Source: Mycobacterium sp. (GTDB taxonomy: Bacteria; Actinomycetota; Actinomycetes; Mycobacteriales; Mycobacteriaceae). Taken from it: DNA of 6,616 bases. Shown here one piece after another: positions 1 to 6,386 of this stretch (positions within the stretch are counted from its first letter, which is position 1; each line of letters opens with the position of its first letter). The notes beneath the pieces were generated by a model. That model was not told the origin of the DNA. It saw only the letters and a list, made by a program, of their open reading frames with translations, and did no database searches. The stretch spans positions 1 to 6,616 of the forward strand of contig JAOPWF010000503.1 of the NCBI GenBank assembly GCA_025965815.1. Direction: 5' to 3'. A program made the position numbers and the translations under genes.

Positions 1-378
1 GACTACAACCTGCTGCTGGTTTCCCGCTTCAAGGAGGAAATCCACGCCGGACTGAAGACCGGCATCATCCGGTCGATGGCCGGCACGGGGGCCGTCGTGA
101 CGTCGGCCGGCCTTGTGTTCGCGTTCACCATGATGTCGATGGTGGTCAGCGATCTGCGCGTGGTCGGTCAGGTCGGCACCACCATCGGTCTGGGTCTGTT
201 GTTCGACACATTGGTGGTGCGGTCGTTCATGACGCCGTCCATCGCGGCACTTCTCGGACGGTGGTTCTGGTGGCCCCAAAGGGTCCGTTCGCGTCCCGCC
301 AGGCACCGACTTCCCTCCGGTGACCCCGTTACGGCGCCCCTGCCTCGGGTCTCAAACACAGAAGGATCATTACGATGA
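1..378 (+). CDS. MmpL-family RND transporter, C-terminal part (partial)
   Basis: This is the last 125 codons of an MmpL (mycobacterial membrane protein large) transporter; the 5' end lies outside the window. MmpL proteins are inner-membrane, proton-driven RND exporters that move lipids, glycolipids or siderophores toward the mycobacterial envelope. The fragment opens with Asp-Tyr (DYNLLLVSR), which matches the Asp-Tyr dyad of the penultimate transmembrane group that forms part of the MmpL proton relay. Hydrophobic segments follow at about residues 29-50 and 53-86, the second containing the family hallmark [16 protein letters not shown]. The closing LLGRWFWWP is typical of the MmpL membrane exit. 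About 33 cytoplasmic residues rich in Arg and Pro end the protein. The cargo cannot be inferred from this tail. Its stop codon overlaps the start of the next gene (ATGA), suggesting co-translation. Family assignment is secure; the subfamily is not. Confidence 0.93.
   Translation, partial: DYNLLLVSRFKEEIHAGLKTGIIRSMAGTGAVVTSAGLVFAFTMMSMVVSDLRVVGQVGTTIGLGLLFDTLVVRSFMTPSIAALLGRWFWWPQRVRSRPARHRLPSGDPVTAPLPRVSNTEGSLR
361..366 (+). promoter_or_regulatory. Ribosome binding site for the small secreted-protein gene
   Basis: GAAGGA lies 8 nt before the ATG at 375, inside the end of the mmpL reading frame. It supports the start chosen for the downstream gene and its translation as part of the mmpL transcript. 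Confidence 0.6.
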
Positions 379-821
379 ACGGTAAGCGCCAGCATCGTCT
401 GAGGACTGTTCGGCGCGGCGGCGTGGCAATCATCGCCCTCGCCATCTCCGGCGCGGCCTTCGCCGCTTCAGCCGCGGCCGATGCCACCGATGATTATCCG
501 ATCCCGCACCGGATGATTATCACGACCTGCACCGCCGAGCAGATCCTGCCAGCGGCAAAGGATTTCGCTCCGATCTACTACCAGCGGTACATCATCGACA
601 AGCACAATGAGCCGCCCGAGGTTCAGCAGGCCGCCATCGACAATGCGCACTATTTCTATTCGTTGAGTCGTACTGCCATGATGACCACAACACCGCAACT
701 CATCACAGATCTCACACAGAACGCGCGACCTGTCAGCCGCACCGAAGATGAAAACGTTGATTCATCTGATGCAATATGCAGGAGTTCTTCATGGATAAAA
801 GAGACTATCCACGGTCGGTGA
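375..821 (+). CDS. Small exported protein next to mmpL (DUF5078-like), C-terminus atypical
   Basis: This 148-residue protein has no known biochemical function. Residues 1-35 form a clear signal peptide: a Lys/Arg-rich start ([14 protein letters not shown]), a hydrophobic core at 16-34 and Ala-rich cleavage options near [10 protein letters not shown], so the mature protein should be outside the membrane. Residues 38-98 ([29 protein letters not shown]) resemble, from memory, a family of small secreted mycobacterial proteins annotated as DUF5078 and often encoded beside mmpL. After about residue 98 the sequence does not match the Trp-containing C-terminus I remember for the family, and GC falls to about 50%. 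The tail may be replaced by a recombination or insertion event, or may simply be diverged. Two cysteines, 52 and 135, could form a disulfide. The start overlaps the mmpL stop (ATGA) and has a GAAGGA site. The gene is real with good confidence; the family name is moderate. Confidence 0.7.
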   Translation: MNGKRQHRLRTVRRGGVAIIALAISGAAFAASAAADATDDYPIPHRMIITTCTAEQILPAAKDFAPIYYQRYIIDKHNEPPEVQQAAIDNAHYFYSLSRTAMMTTTPQLITDLTQNARPVSRTEDENVDSSDAICRSSSWIKETIHGR

Positions 822-922
822 TGCCAGATGCACTGTGCTGCTACCACCGACGCTGGACTATGCGTGACCTGCGGCTGGGATAGCGCCGTTGGCGTGTTCC
901 CCGTGAATGAGTCCGGCAGATT

Positions 923-961
923 TTAGAGTCCTGTGGCCCACCCGATGGGCCTGGAAGGACT
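923..961. repeat. Long imperfect inverted repeat (hairpin), possible mobile-element scar
   Basis: The core stem is GGCCCA (935-940) against TGGGCC (946-951) with loop CCCGA. An outer stem pairs AGTCC (927-931) with GGACT (957-961), and TTAG (923-926) partly extends it. There is no T-run on the right side, so it is a poor intrinsic terminator for rightward transcription. It lies in the low-GC gap after the small secreted-protein gene, where no gene is evident. It could be the end or leader of a lost insertion sequence, or a folded RNA element. The inverted repeat is seen directly; its function is unknown. Confidence 0.45.
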
Positions 962-1012
962 AACACTAACTATCGACGGCACTCAATTTACTTGCCTCGC
1001 CTTGCATCGCTA

Positions 1013-1046
1013 GAAAAGGTCGAGGCCGCCGTCGCCACCTCTCGAC
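1013..1046 (-). terminator. Terminator-like hairpin for the leftward GntR gene
   Basis: Read on the minus strand, GTCGAG (from 1046) pairs with CTCGAC (ending at 1019) and is followed by CTTTTCT, so a stem is followed by a short U-run about 37-70 nt after the regulator's stop codon. The 16-nt loop is large and the U-run is only four long, so the terminator is plausible rather than strong. Confidence 0.4.
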
Positions 1047-1073
1047 ACTGTCCGTCCAGCACGCAGTGTTGAG
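1041..1073 (+). other. Ten-bp hairpin in the convergent gap, overlapping the terminator arm
   Basis: CTCGACACTG (1041-1050) pairs with CAGTGTTGAG (1064-1073) across a 13-nt loop. The only non-Watson-Crick pair is one G-U in the rightward transcript, which becomes an A-C mismatch in the leftward one. It shares the CTCGAC arm with the neighbouring terminator-like hairpin, so the two folds exclude each other. It may help end rightward read-through from the mmpL side. There is no T-run after it. Confidence 0.35.
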
Positions 1074-1082
1074 TGCGATGGC

Positions 1083-1820
1083 TCAGGTGTACGTGAGGGT
1101 TTCGGTGACTTCGAAGGATGTCCTGTCGGCGCGATAGACGTCTCGTGCGTACTCCACGGGTCGGCCGGCGGTGTCGATGGTGCGGCGGGTGAGCAGGGTG
1201 CCGGCGGAGCCGGGCCGGACGCCGAACTGGGTGCTGGAGTTGTCGTCGAGCACGATGGACTCCAACACTGCAGTGGAGCGGCTGAGGTTGATGCCGTACC
1301 GGTCGCGCAGGAGCGACCACAGCGATCCGTCCTCGGGGACGTCGAGGATGCCGGGCGTGAGGGCGGCGGGCAGGTAGGTCGTTTCCAGGGCGAACGGTAT
1401 TCCGTCGACGGTGCGTAGCCTGTGGAACACGTGGACGGTCGCGTCTGTGTCCAGGTCGAGGGCGCGGCGCACGGTGGCGGTGGGTTGCTGGTCTTCGGCC
1501 CAGAGCAGCTTGGCGTCGGGGTGCATTCCAAGTCGGGACACCTCTTCGGAGAAGCTGCCGATGTGAAACCGGACCCGGGGCTCGGCGACGAAGGTGCCTC
1601 GGGGGGGTTTGCGGTAGACCATGCCTTCACTTTCCAGCAGGGACAGGGCTTGGCGGGCGGTCATCCGGCTGACGCCGTGCTGTTCGGCGAGTTCGCGTTC
1701 CGAGGGCAGCAGTGTGTGGGGTCCGAGCTGCTCATGGGTGATTTTGTCGCGCAGGATGCCGGCGATCGCCATGTAGCGGGGGGTGACGGAGCGGGTTTTC
1801 CTACGGGTCGGAGCAGCCAT
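1083..1820 (-). CDS. GntR-family regulator, HutC subfamily (wHTH + UTRA)
   Basis: A 245-residue transcription factor, the usual length for HutC-type GntR regulators. Residues about 14-80 form the winged helix-turn-helix, with the family signature LPSERELAEQHGVSRMTARQ at 38-57 and the wing ending in RGTFV. Residues about 86-240 form the UTRA ligand-binding domain, beginning SFSEEVSRLGM and ending VEYARDVYRADRTSFEV, as is usual in this subfamily. Such proteins usually repress adjacent catabolic genes until a small metabolite, often a phosphorylated or amino-group-bearing pathway compound, binds UTRA. It is divergent from the permease-kinase-dehydrogenase operon, and two palindromes of HutC/DasR type lie between them, so it is very likely their repressor and autoregulated. 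The start at 1820 has GGAGG and AGGGG runs 13-19 nt upstream, rather far away; a start at the internal Met17 is possible but would clip the domain edge. The ligand is unknown. Confidence 0.93.
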   Translation of the reverse strand: MAAPTRRKTRSVTPRYMAIAGILRDKITHEQLGPHTLLPSERELAEQHGVSRMTARQALSLLESEGMVYRKPPRGTFVAEPRVRFHIGSFSEEVSRLGMHPDAKLLWAEDQQPTATVRRALDLDTDATVHVFHRLRTVDGIPFALETTYLPAALTPGILDVPEDGSLWSLLRDRYGINLSRSTAVLESIVLDDNSSTQFGVRPGSAGTLLTRRTIDTAGRPVEYARDVYRADRTSFEVTETLTYT

Positions 1821-1860
1821 GTCGGCAGCTTAACCCCTGCCTCCCTCGTTCTGGCCCAGG

Positions 1861-1872
1861 TGGTCTAGACCA
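1861..1872. promoter_or_regulatory. Operator O1, perfect palindrome TGGTCTAGACCA
   Basis: A perfect 12-bp palindrome, 40 bp before the regulator's start codon and 29 bp upstream of the operon's -35 box. It is identical to the core of the Streptomyces DasR-responsive element (ACTGGTCTAGACCACT) and typical of UTRA-containing GntR regulators. Its place near the regulator gene suggests autoregulation. Its centre is 83 bp from that of O2, about eight helical turns, so both sites fall on nearly the same DNA face. That the local GntR protein binds here is inference. Confidence 0.8.
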
Positions 1873-1900
1873 GGTGGTTTGTAAACAGTGCGTTTCGGGG

Positions 1901-1929
1901 TTGACGGTGATGTGGGTCACCTCCATACT
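1901..1929 (+). promoter_or_regulatory. Sigma-70-type promoter of the permease operon
   Basis: TTGACG (1901-1906) as -35 and CATACT (1924-1929) as -10, with a 17-bp spacer. The -35 matches five of six consensus bases and the -10 four of six. Transcription would begin near 1936, leaving a leader of about 37 nt that contains operator O2 and the ribosome binding site. An alternative -10, TACTAT at 1926, gives a 19-bp spacer. Confidence 0.55.
1906..1921. promoter_or_regulatory. CRP-like palindrome GGTGA-N6-TCACC
   Basis: Two perfect 5-bp arms separated by 6 bp give the geometry of CRP/FNR sites (TGTGA-N6-TCACA), matching GTGA/TCAC but not the outermost bases. It sits almost wholly between the -35 and -10 boxes, where a bound protein would block polymerase rather than recruit it. 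It may be a chance palindrome. Confidence 0.3.
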
Positions 1930-1943
1930 ATGGTTCAGCCACA

Positions 1944-1955
1944 TGGTCTATACCA
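1944..1955. promoter_or_regulatory. Operator O2, TGGTCTATACCA
   Basis: This copy differs from O1 by a single base (G to T at the eighth position), so five of six palindrome pairs remain. With its flanks it matches the 16-bp DasR element at 13 positions, including the right-hand ACCACT. It lies just downstream of the predicted transcription start and immediately before the ribosome binding site, a position where a bound repressor would block the permease operon. A weaker TGGT...CCA element at 1931-1941 lies just upstream. Confidence 0.72.
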
Positions 1956-1957
1956 CT

Positions 1958-1963
1958 AGGAGG
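1958..1963 (+). promoter_or_regulatory. Strong ribosome binding site of the permease
   Basis: AGGAGG stands 9 nt before the ATG at 1973 and decides the start. An in-frame ATG exists at 1874, but it lies upstream of the promoter and operator O2 and would add 33 residues unlike a permease N-terminus. Confidence 0.85.
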
Positions 1964-1972
1964 AACTACCTG

Positions 1973-3487
1973 ATGTCCACCCCAAACTCCGGGACCCCCG
2001 CTGGGGGTGACGCCGCCGACCTCGCGCAGTTCGGCTACGCGCAGTCCATGGAACGCCGAACGGGGCGCTTCGCCTCGTTCGCGGTGGCGTTCGCCTTCGT
2101 GTCCATCGCGACGGGCATCTTCACCACCTACGGCGCAGTACTGAATTCCTCGGGCCCGGTGGGAATCTGGACGTGGCCGATCGCGGTGGTCGGGCAGCTG
2201 GCCGTGGCGTTCGTGCTGGGCACGCTCGCGTCGCGGATCCCGGTGACCGGGTATGCGTACCAGTGGATGTCGCGGCTGGCCACTCCGATCCTGGGCTGGA
2301 TCATCGGCTGGATTTCCTTCACCTTCCTGGCCATCGTGGTGGTGGCGGTCGATTACACGATCGCTTCCACGGTGGCGCCGGTGCTGCTCAACTATGAGGG
2401 CACCACCACCGTGACCTGGTTGGTGACCGCTCTGGTGCTGGTCGCGCAAGCGCTGCTGGTGGGACTGTCGACCGGGTGGACTGAGCGGGTCAACAACGGC
2501 GCGGTGTCGGCCGAGCTGATCGGGATGATCGCACTGACCCTGCTGCTGCTGGTTGTCGGTTTCATCCGCGGCGACATGAACGTCGGCAATCTGTGGAGCA
2601 AGGGAGCTGTTGCCGCGGAGGGGTTTTGGAGCTTCGGTGACTTGACGTCGGCGGGGCCCTGGATGCTGGGCTTCCTGCTGGGCGCGTTCACTATCGTCGG
2701 ATTCGAGTCCGCGGCCAACCTCGCCGAGGAAACCACCGACCCCGAGCGCGTCGTCCCGCGCTCGATGGTTGAGGCCGTCCTCGCCTCGGGCGCATTGGGA
2801 TTCGTGTTCCTCATCGCGGTCACGCTGGCTGCCGGCGACCCGGTCGCCCTCGCAGAGTCGGGAACGCCTATCGCCGACGTCATCAAGAACACCCTGGGCT
2901 CGGTGGTGTCCACCTTGCTGCTGGTGATGGTGGTTGTCGCGATCTTCGCCTGCGGACTGGTCATCATGATGACCGGAGTCCGGCTGACGTGGGCGATGTC
3001 CCGCGACGAACGTTTCCCCGGCTGGCAACAGTGGAATCAGATCTCCGAACGCTTCCACACCCCTCTCAAGGCCACCGTCATGTTCTTCGTGCTCGCGGAA
3101 GTGATCCTTGCGGCGTTCTCGCAGTCACAGAACGCGCTGTTCACCCTGTTCGGTGCCGCGACGTTGCTGCCCGCGGTGATCTACGCCGCGACCGTGGTGC
3201 TGTACCTCCTCAAACGCAAGCAGCTGCCGGTCAACGGCAAGTTCGACCTCGGCGGTTGGGAGAAACCGATCCTGATCGTCGCGGTGGTGTGGCTCGTCTT
3301 CGAACTCGCGCTGTTCCGCGACTCCGCATTCAAGAACGCCTGGTTCTATGTTCTGGTGATGGTTGTCCTTGGCGCGATCTATCTCGGAGCGCTGCTCGTC
3401 CGGCGAGGACGCCACGGACTCGCGATGCCCGACATGCACTCGATCGATGCCACGCTGGACAGCGTGGCCGAAGCCGACAAGCCATGA
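1973..3487 (+). CDS. APC-superfamily amino acid/amine permease
   Basis: A 504-residue inner-membrane transporter, the normal size for the APC superfamily, with roughly twelve hydrophobic segments (about 35-58, 62-89, 105-137, 147-166, 177-198, 228-247, 269-288, 307-335, 367-383, 388-413, 431-448 and 456-476). Family features are the unwound-helix motif SIATGIF near 44-50, GPVGIWTWP after the first helix, and GFESAANLAEETTDPERVVPRS at about 243-264, typical of the amino acid/choline transporter branch. Members import amino acids, choline, ethanolamine or polyamines by proton or sodium coupling. It is the first gene of an operon whose other products are a polyol-type kinase and flavin dehydrogenases, so its substrate probably carries hydroxyl groups and may also carry an amine; this is inference. 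Expression should be controlled by operator O2. Its stop overlaps the kinase start (ATGA). Family secure, substrate unknown. Confidence 0.92.
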   Translation: MSTPNSGTPAGGDAADLAQFGYAQSMERRTGRFASFAVAFAFVSIATGIFTTYGAVLNSSGPVGIWTWPIAVVGQLAVAFVLGTLASRIPVTGYAYQWMSRLATPILGWIIGWISFTFLAIVVVAVDYTIASTVAPVLLNYEGTTTVTWLVTALVLVAQALLVGLSTGWTERVNNGAVSAELIGMIALTLLLLVVGFIRGDMNVGNLWSKGAVAAEGFWSFGDLTSAGPWMLGFLLGAFTIVGFESAANLAEETTDPERVVPRSMVEAVLASGALGFVFLIAVTLAAGDPVALAESGTPIADVIKNTLGSVVSTLLLVMVVVAIFACGLVIMMTGVRLTWAMSRDERFPGWQQWNQISERFHTPLKATVMFFVLAEVILAAFSQSQNALFTLFGAATLLPAVIYAATVVLYLLKRKQLPVNGKFDLGGWEKPILIVAVVWLVFELALFRDSAFKNAWFYVLVMVVLGAIYLGALLVRRGRHGLAMPDMHSIDATLDSVAEADKP

Positions 3488-4932
3488 CCTGCGTGCTGGC
3501 CATCGACCAAGGCACCTCGGGCACCAAGGCCATCGTCGTCGACGAGGCCGGGCAGGTCATCTCCATCGCCGAGATCGCGCTGCGCCCTGACTACTTGGCC
3601 GGCGGCGGTGTCGAGCAGGACCCGGAGGCCCTCTACACGTCCATGGTCGACGCAGGGCGGCGGGCACTGAACGAAGCCGGGGTGACCGTGTCCGCGGTCG
3701 CCCTGGCCAACCAGGGCGAAACGGTTCTGGCGTGGGACCGGCGCACCGGTCGGCCGCTCACCCCGGCGATCGTCTGGCAGGACCGCCGCGCAGAGTCCAT
3801 CTGCGCGGCCCTCGCCGACTCCGCGGATGCTGTCGCCGCGCAGACAGGCCTGGTCCTCGACCCGTATTTCTCCGCACCGAAGATGGCGTGGATCCGGGAT
3901 AACCTGACCCGCGACGGGGTGGTCACCACCACTGACACCTGGCTGATCCACCGGTTGTGCGGGGCGTTCGTCACCGATACCTCAACGGCCAGCCGCTCCC
4001 TGCTACTCGACCTGGACACCGCCACCTGGAACCAGGAACTGGTCGAGCTGTTCGGCCTGGCCGGCGAGGAGCTACCCACCCTGGTCTCTTGCGACCAAAT
4101 CGCCGGCGATACGGACGTCTTTGGGCCGCCCGCGATCCCGGTCGCCGGGCTGATCGTGGACCAGCAGGCGGCGCTGCTCGCCGAGAGCTGCCTGGAACCG
4201 GGCTCGGCGAAATGTACCTTCGGCACCGGCGCATTCCTGCTCGCTCAACTCGGCGAACGCCCCGGCCGCTCCCGGGCCGGACTGACCACATCGGTGGCGT
4301 GGCGACTGCGCGACCGCACCTCATACTGCGTCGACGGACAGGTCTACACCGCCGCATCCGCTGTGCGATGGGCCATCGACCTCGGGTTGGTGCCGGCCGC
4401 CAATCAACTCGACGCGGTCGCGGCCTCGGCCGGCGACTCCAGTGGCGGCGTGCTGTGTGTGCCGGCGCTCGCCGGACTCGCTGCCCCATGGTGGGACGCC
4501 CAAGCCACCGCATCGTTTACCGGCATGACCCTGAGCAGCGGGCGCGGACACTTGGTCCGGGCACTGTTGGAGGGCATCGCCGCCCAAGTTGCCGCATTGG
4601 CCGGACTCGTGGCCGACGATCTCGGCCAACCACTGACGCGGTTGCGGGTCGACGGTGGCCTGACCCGATCCGCGGTGCTCATGCAGGCCCAAGCCGATCT
4701 GGCCCGTATCCCCGTCGAGATCTACCCCTCAGCGCACGCCACACCGCTTGGCGCGGCGGCGTGCGCCCGGCTGGCACTCGACCCCACTCTTTGCCTCAGC
4801 GAGGTCGTCGGTACCTGGAGACCCCAGCACACCTACGAACCGCTGTGGACCGCGGACCGCGCTGCCGAGCACCTGCATAGGTGGAAACAAGCCGCGAACG
4901 CAGCACTCACACCGAAGGAACCACACCCATGA
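3484..4932 (+). CDS. FGGY-family carbohydrate kinase, glycerol-kinase-like
   Basis: This 482-residue cytoplasmic kinase transfers phosphate from ATP to a sugar or polyol hydroxyl. The N-terminal actin-like domain opens with the phosphate loop DQGTSGTK (8-15), then NQGE (76-79), WQDRR (98-102) and DPYFS around Tyr128. The second domain has DQQAAL with the likely catalytic base Asp226, FGTGAF with Phe251 and the nucleotide-site motif VDGG (389-392). Aligned by eye to E. coli GlpK, the glycerol-contacting residues Glu84, Tyr135, Asp245 and Phe270 are kept as Glu79, Tyr128, Asp226 and Phe251, but Arg83 becomes Gly78. It therefore resembles glycerol kinase but probably prefers another, perhaps larger or charged, substrate. 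Length is close to the roughly 500 residues of GlpK. It overlaps the permease by ATGA with no good ribosome site, suggesting translational coupling, and overlaps the next gene likewise. Calling it glycerol kinase outright would be unsafe. Confidence 0.92.
   Translation: MTCVLAIDQGTSGTKAIVVDEAGQVISIAEIALRPDYLAGGGVEQDPEALYTSMVDAGRRALNEAGVTVSAVALANQGETVLAWDRRTGRPLTPAIVWQDRRAESICAALADSADAVAAQTGLVLDPYFSAPKMAWIRDNLTRDGVVTTTDTWLIHRLCGAFVTDTSTASRSLLLDLDTATWNQELVELFGLAGEELPTLVSCDQIAGDTDVFGPPAIPVAGLIVDQQAALLAESCLEPGSAKCTFGTGAFLLAQLGERPGRSRAGLTTSVAWRLRDRTSYCVDGQVYTAASAVRWAIDLGLVPAANQLDAVAASAGDSSGGVLCVPALAGLAAPWWDAQATASFTGMTLSSGRGHLVRALLEGIAAQVAALAGLVADDLGQPLTRLRVDGGLTRSAVLMQAQADLARIPVEIYPSAHATPLGAAACARLALDPTLCLSEVVGTWRPQHTYEPLWTADRAAEHLHRWKQAANAALTPKEPHP
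4914..4919 (+). promoter_or_regulatory. Ribosome binding site of the GlpA-like dehydrogenase
   Basis: GAAGGA lies 9 nt before the ATG at 4929, within the end of the kinase gene. It favours this start over an in-frame ATG at 4881, which would add 16 polar residues before the FAD-binding strand. Confidence 0.65.
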
Positions 4933-6386
4933 CCACGCCCACTACACCTCACGTCAGCGACATCGTCGTCATCGGCGCGGGCATCGTCGGGGCCGCGATC
5001 GCCCGCGACCTCGCCGGCACCGGGCTGATGGTCACTCTCGTCGAGGCCCGTGACGACGTCGGTGACGGTACAAGCAAGGCCAATACTGCCTTGCTGCACA
5101 CCGGTTTCGACGCCACCCCCGGCACCCTGGAGTCCCGGCTCGTCGCCCGCGGCTATCACCTCCTCGGTGACTACGCCGAGCAGACCGGCATTCCCGTCGA
5201 GCGGACCGGCGCGCTGCTCGTCGCCTGGACCGACGAGGAAGTCGGCGCCCTGCCCCACCTGAAGGACAAGGCTGAACGCAACGGCTACCAGGCCTGCGAA
5301 ATCGTCGACGCCGACGAGGTGTACCGCCGCGTCCCCGAACTCGGCGCCGGCGCGCTGGCCGGACTCACCGTGCCCGGCGAAGCCATCATCTGCACCTGGA
5401 CCGCCAACCTGGCGCTGGCCACCGACGCCGTCGCCCGCGGCGTCGAGCTGCGCCGCGGCGCCGCCGTTACCGACGTCGTGCCCCGCACCGAGGCCACCGA
5501 CTACACGACGCTGGTCACCACCGGCGGCGACATCTGCGGCCGGTGGATCATCAACGCTGCCGGGTTGGGCGCCGACCATCTGGACGCCAAGTTCGGCTAT
5601 GACCGGTTCACCGTCACCCCGCGCCGCGGTGAACTGTTCGTCTTCGACAAGCTGACCCGCCCGATGGTGCCGTGCATCGTGCTCGCCGTCCCGTCCTCGC
5701 GCGGCAAGGGCGTGCTCGTCAGCCCCACCATCTACGGCAACGTCATGGTCGGACCGACCTCCGAAGACCTCCAGGACCGTGCCGCTACCGGAACCTCCGA
5801 AGCCGGATTCGAATTCCTGCTCGGCAAAGGCCGCGCCCTGATGCCGACCTTGTTCGACGAGGAGATCACCGCGACCTACGCGGGCCTGCGCGCGGCGATC
5901 AACCATGGCGACTACCTCATCGACGTCGACACCGCCCAGCAGTACGTCCTGGTCGGCGGGATCCGTTCCACCGGCCTGACGTCGGGCATGGCCATCGCCG
6001 AACACCTGATGGAAGTACTCGCCGACACCGACCTGGACCTGACACCGCGGCCCGGGCTTCCGCCACCACCGAGGATGCCCAACATCGGTGAAGCATTCAC
6101 CCGCCCGTATCAGGACAGCGACAAGATCGCCGCCGATCCCGCCTACGGCAAGATCGTCTGCTTCTGCGAGCGCGTGACCGCCGGTGAGATCCGCGACGCG
6201 TTCGAGTCCGTCATCCCGCCGTGCGGCCTGGACGGTCTGCGACGGCGTACCCGCGTCATGAACGGCCGCTGCCAAGGCTTCTACTGCGGCGCCGACGTCC
6301 AGAACCTTCTCGACACCCACGGTCGCACCGACACCAGCACACCGCCTGCCAATGCAGGCGCGTTAACACCGCAGGCGAGCCACTGA
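4929..6386 (+). CDS. GlpA-like FAD-dependent dehydrogenase with BFD-type [2Fe-2S] domain
   Basis: A 485-residue flavoenzyme of the DAO superfamily, which includes glycerol-3-phosphate dehydrogenase and L-2-hydroxyglutarate oxidase. Residues 11-40 form the FAD Rossmann element (VVIGAGIVG, with acidic Glu39 ending the second strand). SKANTALLHTGFD at 49-61 followed by PGTLESRL is the pattern of the glycerol-3-phosphate-dehydrogenase-like branch common in Firmicutes and Thermotogae. A second FAD-contacting segment is GGIRSTGLT late in the domain. The C-terminus holds a BFD-like Fe-S domain with CFCE (Cys411, Cys413) and NGRCQGFYC (Cys448, Cys453), the four-cysteine set expected for a [2Fe-2S] cluster. 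It probably oxidises the kinase product to a keto compound and passes electrons to its neighbour or to quinone. It overlaps the kinase (ATGA) and the next gene (TGATG). About 30 polar residues trail the Fe-S domain. Glycerol-3-phosphate as substrate is possible but unproven. Confidence 0.92.
   Translation: MTTPTTPHVSDIVVIGAGIVGAAIARDLAGTGLMVTLVEARDDVGDGTSKANTALLHTGFDATPGTLESRLVARGYHLLGDYAEQTGIPVERTGALLVAWTDEEVGALPHLKDKAERNGYQACEIVDADEVYRRVPELGAGALAGLTVPGEAIICTWTANLALATDAVARGVELRRGAAVTDVVPRTEATDYTTLVTTGGDICGRWIINAAGLGADHLDAKFGYDRFTVTPRRGELFVFDKLTRPMVPCIVLAVPSSRGKGVLVSPTIYGNVMVGPTSEDLQDRAATGTSEAGFEFLLGKGRALMPTLFDEEITATYAGLRAAINHGDYLIDVDTAQQYVLVGGIRSTGLTSGMAIAEHLMEVLADTDLDLTPRPGLPPPPRMPNIGEAFTRPYQDSDKIAADPAYGKIVCFCERVTAGEIRDAFESVIPPCGLDGLRRRTRVMNGRCQGFYCGADVQNLLDTHGRTDTSTPPANAGALTPQASH
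6343..6377 (+). promoter_or_regulatory. Hairpin with two competing 3' arms before the last gene
   Basis: CGCCTGC (6343-6349) can pair perfectly with GCAGGCG at 6354-6360 (loop CAAT) or with a second identical GCAGGCG at 6371-6377. The second copy contains the only purine-rich Shine-Dalgarno-like bases before the ATG at 6386. The near fold would leave that site free and the far fold would hide it. The bases are coding (residues about 472-483 of the dehydrogenase). The pairing is seen directly; a regulatory role is inference. Confidence 0.4.

Noticed and set aside
828..926. A 32-codon open frame with a Cys-x-x-Cys motif (CVTCGWD) in the gap after the secreted-protein gene
   Set aside because: There is no convincing ribosome site and nothing recognisable beyond the CxxC pair; an open frame this short in a gene-poor gap is expected by chance.
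822..1082. Search for tRNA, CRISPR or a further gene in the convergent gap
   Set aside because: No cloverleaf, no regularly spaced direct repeats and no coding pattern were visible; only the inverted repeats listed.
1422..1868. Plus-strand open frame opposite the GntR gene
   Set aside because: It is antisense to a clear wHTH-UTRA protein, lacks a ribosome site and has no recognisable fold.
1874..1972. Upstream in-frame start for the permease
   Set aside because: The stretch contains the promoter and operator O2, whereas the ATG at 1973 has AGGAGG at ideal spacing.
1928..3058. Minus-strand open frame (376 codons) opposite the permease
   Set aside because: It is rich in His, Arg, Gln and Gly with no domain, and lies entirely opposite a well-supported membrane protein gene and its leader.
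2989..3483. Upstream in-frame extension of the kinase to 2989
   Set aside because: It would add 165 Arg/Pro-rich residues fully overlapping the permease. The FGGY domain starts normally at 3484 with an ATGA overlap.
4833..6320. Long open frame on the minus strand (495 codons) opposite the GlpA-like dehydrogenase
   Set aside because: Its translation is low-complexity Gly/Ala/Val/Asp-rich with no recognisable domain. Stop-free antisense frames are common in GC-rich genes with strong third-position bias, and the plus-strand frame has clear FAD and Fe-S motifs.
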